Below, one piece after another: positions 22,910-30,836 of a DNA stretch of 34,452 bases; position 1 is the stretch's first letter, and every line of letters begins with the position of its first letter. A model generated the notes under the pieces. The model saw only the letters and a program-made list of their open reading frames with translations, had not been told where the DNA came from and did not search any database. Source of the DNA: Myxococcales bacterium (lineage in GTDB: Bacteria > Pseudomonadota > Gammaproteobacteria > DSM-16500); contig CAJCIZ010000037.1 of assembly GCA_903970525.1 (NCBI GenBank), forward strand, positions 1-34,452. The letters run 5' to 3'. A program made the translations under genes and the position numbers.

Positions 22910-24679
22910 CTAATGCATTTTTTCGTCAATATACTGTACTGTCTGAGATAACGCTTGGTAATTTGTTTCTTTATCAATAGTACCTTTTTTTACCATGATA
23001 ATTCTATCACAATCTTTTAAAGTTGTTAGCCTGTGCGCAATCATAATAACCGTATGATTTTTACGCAATGACTCTAAGGTTTCCATCAATGCGACTTCTG
23101 TCGGATAATCTAAAGCAGAAGTAGCTTCGTCAAAGACTAAGACTTGTGGTTCGCGATAGAGTGCGCGTGCAATGGCAATGCGTTGTCGCTCACCACCTGA
23201 CAATAATATGCCTCTATCGCCTACTATAGTTTGATCACCTAATGGCAAGTTATCTAAAAATTTTTTCAATTGAGCATGTTCAATCGCATTATTTAATTTT
23301 TCTTGATTGATTTCTTCAGGCTTTTCACCATAGGCAATATTGGCGGAGATTGTGTCATCAATCAAATAAATCGATTGCGGGACATATCCAATTAATTGAT
23401 GCCATTGTTCGCAATGAACCGTATATTGATCATCGATAAGAACACTGCCTTCTAATGGCTTCAGTAATCCTAAAATAATATCAACCAATGTCGATTTACC
23501 CGATCCTGTTTCACCAATAATGCCTATGCACTCACCTTTCGCAATGGCTAAATTAATATTGGACAAAACCAATTTTTCTGATTGTTTGTATTTGTATGAA
23601 ATATTGCTTAACTTGATATGATGATTGAAATGGAAATTTCTAATATTGAGATAAGGATCGCAGGTATCTACTTTTGCGAATTCAGTATAAACACGATCAA
23701 TATGAGGAATAGTTGATTTAAAGACGTTTAATTCTGTAATCATCCGATTTAAACCAGGCATTAAACGGAATCCTACATAAAGATAGCCCGCCAGTGTTGC
23801 TAACATATCTTGAGAAGTTTGCTTCTGTAAACAAAGATAGGAAACCACAAAAACAAATAAGCCTATAAAAATAATTTCCAAAACAATTCTAGGCATCGTA
23901 TTGCTCGTCCTGATAACAGCCTGAAGTCTGACTTTTTCTTCTGAAAGTGCGGAATAAGTCTCTGCAAATACTTTTTGCTTGCCCGATAAAATCACTTCTT
24001 TAAATGAATAAAAAAACTGTAGCAAATTCTTTTGGCACAAAGCATCTTTTGCTTGTAATATTTTTCCCCATCGATAAAAAAACGGAAACACTAGTTTAAC
24101 AACCGTATAATATGAAAACAATCCACCGATGAAAATGGTTAAAGCTAGATGAGGATTCATATAGACTATCATTGCAATCAAACAGATAAAAATAAATCCC
24201 TCAGAAAATGCATTCGCGAAACAGATGACACCACGTGAAAATATTTCTTCTACATCCTGGATATTGGACAAACCATAAGATGAGTTCTTTGTTAAATAAG
24301 TATCGTAATCCATGGTAACATACCTATCCAAAAGACTGTTTTCACAGCGATGCTGCATTTTTTGAATCACATAATTTCGATGATAGGTTTCTACGGCAAT
24401 GAACGCATTTTTGACGAGATACACAACACCTACAATAAATGACAGATAAAATAATACCGATGTCGCAGGCATGTCATGATGAATACCCATTTTATGTAGA
24501 TAAGTCAGCACTGTTAAAGGTTGGTTCAGTGAACGTGCAAAAACAACAATTGCAAATGCGGTGATGATTTCTAATATAGAGGTAACACAAGTAAAAACGG
24601 CCATTTCTAGCCATTGCTTTTTTTCTTTTTTCGTCAGCAAAAAATTTAGCTGTTTGAGTGCAGATATCGTTGATGACAT
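22910..24679 (-). CDS. ABC-type lipid-linked oligosaccharide flippase, PglK-like (second copy)
   Basis: 589 residues, the same length as the first copy. The membrane domain occupies about 25-330, with helices near 28-48, 74-98, 155-200 and 265-285. The ATPase domain has Walker A GETGSGKS (389-396), signature LSGGERQR, Walker B VLVFDEATSALD and H-loop IMIAHR. The Q-loop region reads GYVPQSIYLIDDTISANIAYG, close to IAYIPQTIFLLDDTLCKNIALG in the first copy, supporting a common origin, whereas the membrane parts have diverged. It likely exports a different or modified lipid-linked glycan. It lies 37 nt downstream of the altered amidotransferase gene. Confidence 0.9.
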   Translation of the reverse strand: MSSTISALKQLNFLLTKKEKKQWLEMAVFTCVTSILEIITAFAIVVFARSLNQPLTVLTYLHKMGIHHDMPATSVLFYLSFIVGVVYLVKNAFIAVETYHRNYVIQKMQHRCENSLLDRYVTMDYDTYLTKNSSYGLSNIQDVEEIFSRGVICFANAFSEGFIFICLIAMIVYMNPHLALTIFIGGLFSYYTVVKLVFPFFYRWGKILQAKDALCQKNLLQFFYSFKEVILSGKQKVFAETYSALSEEKVRLQAVIRTSNTMPRIVLEIIFIGLFVFVVSYLCLQKQTSQDMLATLAGYLYVGFRLMPGLNRMITELNVFKSTIPHIDRVYTEFAKVDTCDPYLNIRNFHFNHHIKLSNISYKYKQSEKLVLSNINLAIAKGECIGIIGETGSGKSTLVDIILGLLKPLEGSVLIDDQYTVHCEQWHQLIGYVPQSIYLIDDTISANIAYGEKPEEINQEKLNNAIEHAQLKKFLDNLPLGDQTIVGDRGILLSGGERQRIAIARALYREPQVLVFDEATSALDYPTEVALMETLESLRKNHTVIMIAHRLTTLKDCDRIIMVKKGTIDKETNYQALSQTVQYIDEKMH

Positions 24680-24716
24680 GTAATAAGTTACCTTTTCTAA
24701 AAAATGGTATTAAAAA

Positions 24717-26459
24717 TCAAATTCTAAACCCTTGAAGCTGGTGACTTTCAATTGCGTTTGCATTCAGCCACGCGAGCAAGATATAGACTTTCCTCAAAAG
24801 TGTTGGATCAGCCGGACTCAGTTTTTTCATGATCCCTTCTGAAATAAGATGATATTTTTGATTGTACTCAGTAATCTTTTGGTGAAGCGTCTTAAAGACT
24901 CCCTGCTCATCTTGACTAAATGTAAATCCTTTTTTTCTAGCGAATGTGATGCCATGTTTATTCCATAATTCTTTTTTAAGCGATTTTTTGTTATCGGGCT
25001 TTTTATGGAATGGTGCAATCGACAAGAGTGGATTTCTCGCTTCATATCCACAGTATAGCGAAATATTATCAGCATCTCTTAAAAGCTGATTACGCATATA
25101 ATCAAAAGACTCAAACAGCATAATCTTTTTCTGTGCGTTATTTAATTTTTTTAAGCCATACTTGTTCATCTCACTCACAAATTCAGCAAATAGTGTATTC
25201 AACACGCCATTCGGTATATGAGGTAATATTTTATGACAAAGTCTATATAAAAAATAATAGGATGCCACTCTATCGCCTTTTGCTGTCCCAATCTTAAAAA
25301 ATCTTTGATATTTCAAGGGCAGCCATTTCTTGAAAGAGGAAAACTTTCGTAACAGTGAAATTTTCCAAAAGTTTTTAAATGAATGATAGCCACCATATAA
25401 CTCATCGCCACCCGTCCCCAATAGTACAAGTTTTAATTTATTATTATGCTGTCTGCTGACAGTGAGTATATTAAATAATTGCATGCCATCGGTGGTTGGC
25501 TGTTCTAGGATTTCAGGATATCTCGCATAGAGCGCTGAGAGATCTTCATGATTATCTATGACGTGTATATTAACTTTTTTATTTTCACAAATTCTTTTGA
25601 CATTGGCGATGGCCGCGCCAGATTCATCTTGCTCTGGAACAAGCCCTTTATAAGTTAATACACTAAACTGATCGGCGCATTGATTCAATAAGCTTAATAA
25701 ATAGGTAGAGTCCACACCAGAACTCAAGAGTAATCCAGGCTCAACATCTGTGGTCTGCAAAGAGCTTTCCGCATGTCGCTTAGCGTCATAAGCTGTATTG
25801 GTTAACATGTTGGGAAATAAATTATTGATATTCAATATCCAGTCTGCTGAGAAACTCAATTCATGGCCCGAACTCAACATCAAGATATTATCGTAGATAG
25901 TTTTTGGCTCACGCACATAACCACATAAAAAATATTCGTAAAGTGAGCTATGATTGATTTTAAGCTTTTTATTAAATGCCTTGTCTAGAATATGGGTTAT
26001 TGATTTTATTGTTGATGAAACAATAAAAATTTCATCATCACAATAATAATAGACGGGTTTCTCACCATAGAAATCTCTTAAGACTTTGACAGATTGATTC
26101 TCTTTGTTGTAAGTTAACAGCGCATACATGCCTGACAATTTATTTGAAACATCTGTTCCATCTTCAATCATGCCCGCCACAGCAAGCGTGTCAGAATGAG
26201 CTTCTTGACTTAATTCTTTGTAGTTATAAATTTCGCCTTTAAAAAGTACGATATTACTCTGATTATCAATTGGCTGATTTGAACGTGATGATAAATCTAA
26301 TATAGATAATCTAGTATGGCCAAAATAATTATTTAATAATTGGACATGACCTATATTATCTGGGCCGCGATAAGACATCAGCGCTAAGGCTTCTTTAAAT
26401 ATCGAAAAAAACCCTGGGTTCTGCTGATCTTTTAATTTCGCATACAAAAATCCACACAT
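24717..26459 (-). CDS. Asparagine-synthetase-like amidotransferase with altered active-site motifs
   Basis: 580 residues beginning MCGFLYAKL with C2 as candidate glutaminase nucleophile, and HTRLSILDL (R50) is kept. The oxyanion motif, normally FNGEIYN, reads FKGEIYN: K74 (codon AAA at 26240-26238) replaces the asparagine. The pyrophosphatase loop reads SSGVDS (246-251) instead of SGGVDS, while LLGTGGDELYGGYHSF is good. The domain order is that of AsnB: glutaminase about 2-190, synthetase about 225-580. The changes suggest weak glutamine use; the enzyme may use ammonia or another amine, or join an amine to an acid. It overlaps the DUF4910 gene by one base, so it belongs functionally with the upstream cassette. 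Confidence 0.88.
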   Translation of the reverse strand: MCGFLYAKLKDQQNPGFFSIFKEALALMSYRGPDNIGHVQLLNNYFGHTRLSILDLSSRSNQPIDNQSNIVLFKGEIYNYKELSQEAHSDTLAVAGMIEDGTDVSNKLSGMYALLTYNKENQSVKVLRDFYGEKPVYYYCDDEIFIVSSTIKSITHILDKAFNKKLKINHSSLYEYFLCGYVREPKTIYDNILMLSSGHELSFSADWILNINNLFPNMLTNTAYDAKRHAESSLQTTDVEPGLLLSSGVDSTYLLSLLNQCADQFSVLTYKGLVPEQDESGAAIANVKRICENKKVNIHVIDNHEDLSALYARYPEILEQPTTDGMQLFNILTVSRQHNNKLKLVLLGTGGDELYGGYHSFKNFWKISLLRKFSSFKKWLPLKYQRFFKIGTAKGDRVASYYFLYRLCHKILPHIPNGVLNTLFAEFVSEMNKYGLKKLNNAQKKIMLFESFDYMRNQLLRDADNISLYCGYEARNPLLSIAPFHKKPDNKKSLKKELWNKHGITFARKKGFTFSQDEQGVFKTLHQKITEYNQKYHLISEGIMKKLSPADPTLLRKVYILLAWLNANAIESHQLQGFRI

Positions 26460-27772
26460 TAAGGATGTTCCATACTGATTTTTGAAAAATCTAAGTTTGA
26501 CTCAATTAATTCTGCTTTTTTTAACTGATCGAGTATTTTGACTAACTCCCACAGTGGAACATTAATCTTATCCGCAATTTCCAGGAGAGATCTTTTGCCA
26601 TCGCAATAGGCGATCAGATTATTCAAGTTGTAAATCTGCGCATAGGTTTCTTTTGTACTAATGCTTGGATAAAGGCCGCGTCTACCTAATTGTGGCTCAC
26701 ATAATACATTCAACTTAGGATATTCATTTCCTTCTAAACATTCTAAACACAAGCGTGTTAATTCATAACCGACCTGCAATCCTTTTGGCGTGATAAAATC
26801 TAGATTGTCTAATGACGTATGGTATTCAGGATAAACGCCATAACGTGATCGCATGATAGAAACAACAGGCAAATCAACGCCTGGACTACAATATTGTCTT
26901 TCATCACTGCCTCTGTCCAAGAATGAATAATGATTAAAATCAGGCGCTGTATGCTTTAAGACGTGTAATGCTACTTTATCAGCCAGCGTATTTTCATCGC
27001 GTGAAGGCAAATATGAAACTGCTCCTTCATCACCCACACAAGTCATCACAAACCCAGCAATTGTGTTCTGTTTCATTTTTTGGTAATGACGGCTTAAATA
27101 AACAATTGCGCCTATGGATTCAGGGATAAAAACAATACGATAGGTATAACGTCTAGATTTCAAACTCATGAGCCATTTCGCTAAAAATGTTGTCACACAC
27201 GGCCCAGATAAGTTGTCATTGGCGAGAGATGGATGACAAGTATAAGTCGATATTAAGATCTCTTGTTCTGTTTCACCTGGCAATATTAACTCGCCATAGG
27301 TCAGAGAACCTTGAGATAAAGAACTATCAATCACTACTTGATAATTCCCAGGTTTCAGAGATTGTCGCTGTTTGTGCGTTAAGCAAAAACCCCATCTCTC
27401 CTTATAATAAGAGGTAACATAAGGTATCGCATCGGGTTGTTCAGGCAATGAATAAAGATGATTTTGTAATTCATCCAGCGATAGCGTTTGATTGACAGGG
27501 GTAGAATAATTTATTACATGAATATTCGATTGTTGAAAATCAACAATTTTTTTACCGTCGGGATCTATAATATACGCATCACGAATGTTCCATTCTTTAG
27601 GGACTATCCAATCAAAACATTTTTCACCTGAGGGAACTTCATGAATAGTTAATCCTGGAATTTCTTCTTGAATAATTGCCAAACTCTCTCTAACACCTTC
27701 TCCAGTAATACTTCTGCAGATGTAAAAAAGTTTTTTTGCAAGATCATGTATTTTTAGTCCTAGCTCAGACAT
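26459..27772 (-). CDS. DUF4910 zinc-aminopeptidase-like protein with C-terminal winged helix
   Basis: 437 residues, the usual length of DUF2172/DUF4910 proteins. Residues about 5-60 (SITGEGVRESLAIIQEEIPG, FDWIVPKEW) form the family opening. The M28-like core has TYTCHPSLANDNLSGP (H180, D186), FIPESIGA (E218), LDRGSDERQYCSPGVDLPVV and YPEYHTSLDNLDFI with the last His ligand, so a two-metal site looks intact. Residues about 350-430 (LNNLIAYCDGKRSLLEIADKI, VPLWELVKILDQLKKAELI) form a small winged-helix-like module. Members recur in polysaccharide and flagellar glycan loci, but their substrate is unknown to me; hydrolysis or formation of an amide bond on a sugar or amino-acid substituent is a reasonable guess. 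Confidence 0.85.
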   Translation of the reverse strand: MSELGLKIHDLAKKLFYICRSITGEGVRESLAIIQEEIPGLTIHEVPSGEKCFDWIVPKEWNIRDAYIIDPDGKKIVDFQQSNIHVINYSTPVNQTLSLDELQNHLYSLPEQPDAIPYVTSYYKERWGFCLTHKQRQSLKPGNYQVVIDSSLSQGSLTYGELILPGETEQEILISTYTCHPSLANDNLSGPCVTTFLAKWLMSLKSRRYTYRIVFIPESIGAIVYLSRHYQKMKQNTIAGFVMTCVGDEGAVSYLPSRDENTLADKVALHVLKHTAPDFNHYSFLDRGSDERQYCSPGVDLPVVSIMRSRYGVYPEYHTSLDNLDFITPKGLQVGYELTRLCLECLEGNEYPKLNVLCEPQLGRRGLYPSISTKETYAQIYNLNNLIAYCDGKRSLLEIADKINVPLWELVKILDQLKKAELIESNLDFSKISMEHP

Positions 27773-27784
27773 GCTAAACCTCTA

Positions 27785-28585
27785 TCATTCATTATTTATC
27801 GCGGGCTTAATTCCCAGAACTTCTGCTTCTGTTAATAACCAAGGTCTTGTTGGCAAAGTCTCTTTAATCAAATTAAATGTTTGTTCGGCTGAAATCGCAC
27901 CGACAAACCCACGGCCGACTTTTGCCATCTTATAAAGATCTCTCTCTAACGCAAGTTTGCTAAACGGCTCAAAACTGGCAGAAGTACCATCCGCAAGCTG
28001 TCTGACCCAAATGGTACTCTTGCGCTTTTCTTGCCGGTTATTTTTTTGAAATATTCCTGTGAACGATTTATCAAAACGATACGGGACTTGTAATACCCGT
28101 TCAACATAATGCACAAACGTAGATCCTGCATCGAAATTAATATTGCAAATCACACCTTTCGTTTTATAAAAACGATCAAAAAAACTATCGCACCCATAGG
28201 AATTTTCTGGGGCATTTGCAGTCATCTCTTTTGCTTTTGCGCCAATAGCAGCAACTGAAATATTAGGATCTTCTGAACGGTAAGCATTTTTTGACTGACG
28301 TAACATCTCCGTAAACATGCCGCAATCGGATGGTGTATTATCAAGATCAAATATTTTATTTTGCGAAAATGAATAAGTAAAAGTAGGCACAATCAAAGTG
28401 CCTTGATCACCCAGCACCTCCAAAAACGCATCGACTATCGCATTAAAAACATGTTGCGCATTTCGGCCCGTATCAGGTAGGCCTAAAAAACCCACGTTAC
28501 TATGTGAAAAAACCGTATCGCCTTTTTTGAGGCCAATGTCTTGCAATGCTGCAACGAGATCTTTACGCGAATAATGATGCGTCAT
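27785..28585 (-). CDS. AAC(3)-family N-acyltransferase, probably acting on an amino sugar
   Basis: 266 residues from the ATG at 28585 (MTHHYSRKDLVAALQDIGLK), overlapping the upstream methyltransferase stop by 4 nt; a TTG at 28612 is a weaker alternative. It matches aminoglycoside 3-N-acetyltransferases: GDTVFSHSNVGFLG, GTLIVPTFTYSF, RSEDPNISVAAIGAKA (103-118) and STFVHYVERVLQVPYR with the catalytic His/Glu pair H159 and E162. The family usually has His where RSEDP has Asp (D106). AAC(3) folds outside resistance genes occur in antibiotic and glycan loci. Next to an acyl carrier protein and a ligase, it probably moves an acyl group onto the amino group of a sugar. I see no reason to call it a resistance gene. 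Confidence 0.87.
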   Translation of the reverse strand: MTHHYSRKDLVAALQDIGLKKGDTVFSHSNVGFLGLPDTGRNAQHVFNAIVDAFLEVLGDQGTLIVPTFTYSFSQNKIFDLDNTPSDCGMFTEMLRQSKNAYRSEDPNISVAAIGAKAKEMTANAPENSYGCDSFFDRFYKTKGVICNINFDAGSTFVHYVERVLQVPYRFDKSFTGIFQKNNRQEKRKSTIWVRQLADGTSASFEPFSKLALERDLYKMAKVGRGFVGAISAEQTFNLIKETLPTRPWLLTEAEVLGIKPAINNE

Positions 28586-29286
28586 TTTTTCAAACCTGTC
28601 ACTAACCACCAATCCAGTTTTTCCCTGAACATTACATCTTCAATTCGACCAATTTGTAGGTCGCCAAAGTGTGGCGAAAAATATAATTCAATATAATTTG
28701 GCGCATCAAAGAAAAAATGTACCTGACCTTGACGAAAATCGTTAGGGCGACCAATTTCATATCGGTGAGATCCTAGTGTTTTGGAATTCAGTAATATTTT
28801 ATGGGTTGGACCTGTGGAAGATAAAAATAAACGGCCGTTTGGTTTCAAGACTCGCGCATATTCTTTAATACCCGCTTTGACACCTGCTTCTGTTCCTTCG
28901 TAATGCAATACATTCCAAGAAACAAGGTAATCAAAGGTGTTATCGGCAAAAGGCAGCGATTGATTAGAGCCGACTTGCAAATCTGCCATCATGTTATAGC
29001 GCTTCATCTTACTTGCGACTTGTGTGCAAATATCTTGATGAATCTCTACCCCAGCGACTTGCATGCCTAAAGAAGCTAGAAAAATTGTATTATTGCCTTC
29101 GCCAAATCCAACATCCAATACGCTTTTCCCTTTGAGATTTTCGCGATGCCCTGTCACGTAATCTCCTTTAAATAACCGCACCAAGGTTTCTGATGGGTGT
29201 ATCATCTCTTCGCCACTATGTGCTGATACAACATAGGATTTCGCCCAGTCATCTGACATCTTTGTGTTAACAGTCGTTGCATCCAT
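28582..29286 (-). CDS. Class I SAM-dependent methyltransferase of the acyl cassette
   Basis: 234 residues. SAM motif I is SVLDVGFGEGNNTIFLASLG (about 55-74), the second acidic position is AGVEIHQDI, and FDYLVSWNVLHYEG with YARVLKPNGRLFLSSTG follow the Methyltransf_11 pattern. It is unrelated beyond the fold to the methyltransferase at 18299-18973. Six bases separate it from the acyl carrier protein gene, and it overlaps the AAC(3)-like gene by 4 nt. O-methylation of a hydroxy-acyl group or of the acceptor sugar is likely; which one is unknown. Confidence 0.87.
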   Translation of the reverse strand: MDATTVNTKMSDDWAKSYVVSAHSGEEMIHPSETLVRLFKGDYVTGHRENLKGKSVLDVGFGEGNNTIFLASLGMQVAGVEIHQDICTQVASKMKRYNMMADLQVGSNQSLPFADNTFDYLVSWNVLHYEGTEAGVKAGIKEYARVLKPNGRLFLSSTGPTHKILLNSKTLGSHRYEIGRPNDFRQGQVHFFFDAPNYIELYFSPHFGDLQIGRIEDVMFREKLDWWLVTGLKK

Positions 29287-29292
29287 TAGCTC

Positions 29293-29532
29293 TTACTCCT
29301 TTTTAATATCTTTAATAATTTCAGCTAATCCCTTTATGGTTGAGAATCGCCGTTCTTGAAAATTCATTTCTGTGAACTGAATATTAAAATGACTCTCTAT
29401 ATTCTCAATCAACTCGATGACACCTAATGAATCGATGAGTCCAATTTCAAAATAATTCAATTCTTCCACGCCTGCGGGCAGTGATGCGGATTTTGCAAAA
29501 TAGTTTTTTAGCCAATCAATCGTCTCTTGCAT
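29293..29532 (-). CDS. Acyl carrier protein
   Basis: 79 residues from the ATG at 29532, which has a GAGAGAG purine run 7 nt upstream; a TTG two codons earlier is the alternative start. The phosphopantetheine site is GLIDSLGVIELIENIE, with S35 as attachment serine; the usual acidic four-helix pattern (FEIGLIDSL, HFNIQF, FSTIKGLAEIIKDI) is complete. It is a stand-alone carrier, not the fatty-acid-synthesis AcpP (no fab genes nearby, and DSL rather than ADSLD). It should hold the acid activated by the ligase at 30833-32266 and present it to modifying enzymes and the AAC(3)-like transferase. It lies 2 nt after the cyclase gene. Confidence 0.9.
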   Translation of the reverse strand: MQETIDWLKNYFAKSASLPAGVEELNYFEIGLIDSLGVIELIENIESHFNIQFTEMNFQERRFSTIKGLAEIIKDIKKE

Positions 29533-29534
29533 AA

Positions 29535-30212
29535 TCAATCTCTCTCAATCACAAAACATCGTGCCGGTGCACCATCACCATCTTTGATTTTGATAGGCGC
29601 AATAACGAAATCGACTTCTTGCTTTTGAATGCTATGCAAATTAACAAGGTACTCGACAATAATGGTATTGCCGCCTAATAAAATTCTATGGTTGGGTGCG
29701 TCTTTCTCAGCACCTCTGCCATTTTTAGGATTGTCCGGTTGTGGTGTATCTAACGCGATAAGCCGGCAACCGTTAGTCACTAGCCAGTGACACGCTTTTT
29801 CAGAAAGATAAGGATGATCTGAATAATAGCGATTAGTGCCTAAAGCACGCTTGTCCCAGTCAAATCGAATGATGAGGCGTTCTTTCGGTTTATTACCAAT
29901 TTTCTGTTCCAGATCCGTCACACAGATTTCTTGAAAATCTTTTGCCAGGGAAAAATCTAATACCGTTGCAGGTCCAACAAAACAGTCTAAATCAATGTTG
30001 TCGATTGTTTCACCGCCTCTAACAAAATGACGAGGCGCATCGACATGTGTACCTGTGTGTGTTCCTAAAACTAATTTTCGTGTTTCACGATCTTCAATCC
30101 CATGTCTTCCCATTTGCGTAATTTCTACAAAAGGATGCCAATGCGCACAGAAGGTTTGCATGCCTTCTTCAATTGTCATACTGAGATCAACTATTCTTTG
30201 TTTTTTCGTCAT
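29535..30212 (-). CDS. Cyclase/kynurenine-formamidase-like metal hydrolase (PF04199 type)
   Basis: 225 residues with the family signature HTGTHVDAPRHF (H52, H56, D58, H62), the metal site of bacterial kynurenine formamidases and isatin hydrolases. The opening RIVDLSMTIEEGMQTF and the later RLIALDTPQPDN with LLGGNTIIVEYLVNLHSI are also typical. These enzymes hydrolyse, or in polyketide pathways close, small amide and ester-like rings. No tryptophan-degradation gene is nearby, so a formamidase role in kynurenine metabolism is unlikely. Within this cassette it could open or form a lactam/lactone or release a product from the carrier; this is inference. AAAGG lies 8 nt before the ATG. Confidence 0.88.
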   Translation of the reverse strand: MTKKQRIVDLSMTIEEGMQTFCAHWHPFVEITQMGRHGIEDRETRKLVLGTHTGTHVDAPRHFVRGGETIDNIDLDCFVGPATVLDFSLAKDFQEICVTDLEQKIGNKPKERLIIRFDWDKRALGTNRYYSDHPYLSEKACHWLVTNGCRLIALDTPQPDNPKNGRGAEKDAPNHRILLGGNTIIVEYLVNLHSIQKQEVDFVIAPIKIKDGDGAPARCFVIERD

Positions 30213-30215
30213 GTG

Positions 30216-30836
30216 TTATGCCTTTATTTGTATTAATTCGCAAATTGCGCCCGTTGGCGTGCGAAACATAGCGACTTCAAGATTGCGCCCATTAAGAAAG
30301 AGCTTAAATGAGTTCGTAATATCTTTTGCGCCTGCCGTCACAGCGGCTTGTATATCTTGTTCTAAATTATTTGTTAAAAACGCCAAACAAGCGTGACCTT
30401 TGCTATCTAGCATATTTTTTTTAATATTTAACTTCTCTGTTATTTTCACTGTCGCTGACCAACTTGGCACAGGGGAGGTGTATTTCAGCGTATGACCATC
30501 TAATTCTTTAAAACGAAATACTTTTTTAAAAAAATTTTTCTCTGCCTGAATGTCTGAGGTAAACAATTCAATCGTATCACCATGACAAAGATACGGCGCA
30601 TCATTATCTGCAATTTTTCCATGATTAGTAATTTCCAACGAAACACCACCTTTCTTGGGTTTATAGACACCAATATCATGCGTAGGCTGATAATGATCTA
30701 AGAGCATTTTTTTTTCAGCACTATTGACGACGCCATATTCCATAAAAGCGCATGTAAAACCATCAGCCTCTAATTGATTAGCCACTGCATCCGTATTTTC
30801 TACACTCAGCGCAAGATGATCTATTCCTAGAATCAT
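30216..30836 (-). CDS. VOC-superfamily (glyoxalase-like) protein
   Basis: 206 residues with two beta-alpha-beta-beta-beta modules. The first opens ILGIDHLALSVENTDAVANQL (metal-ligand-type His at position 7) and ends GVSLEITNHG. The second spans about 100-206, with KGHACLAFLTNNLEQDIQAA and EVAMFRTPTGAICELIQIK, where the final Glu is the usual ligand. Members include methylmalonyl-CoA epimerase, glyoxalase and dioxygenases, so isomerising or epimerising an acyl intermediate is a fair guess. It overlaps the ligase start region by 4 nt and precedes the cyclase by 3 nt, so it is an integral part of the cassette. Confidence 0.82.
   Translation of the reverse strand: MILGIDHLALSVENTDAVANQLEADGFTCAFMEYGVVNSAEKKMLLDHYQPTHDIGVYKPKKGGVSLEITNHGKIADNDAPYLCHGDTIELFTSDIQAEKNFFKKVFRFKELDGHTLKYTSPVPSWSATVKITEKLNIKKNMLDSKGHACLAFLTNNLEQDIQAAVTAGAKDITNSFKLFLNGRNLEVAMFRTPTGAICELIQIKA

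Noticed and set aside
27785-28585. Aminoglycoside resistance gene
   Set aside because: The protein is of the AAC(3) fold, but its position between an ACP-linked methyltransferase and glycan genes, and the altered RSEDP motif, argue for a biosynthetic acyltransferase.
29535-30212. Kynurenine formamidase of tryptophan breakdown
   Set aside because: The metal motif fits the superfamily, but no kynurenine-pathway gene is near and the gene is embedded in an acyl-carrier cassette.
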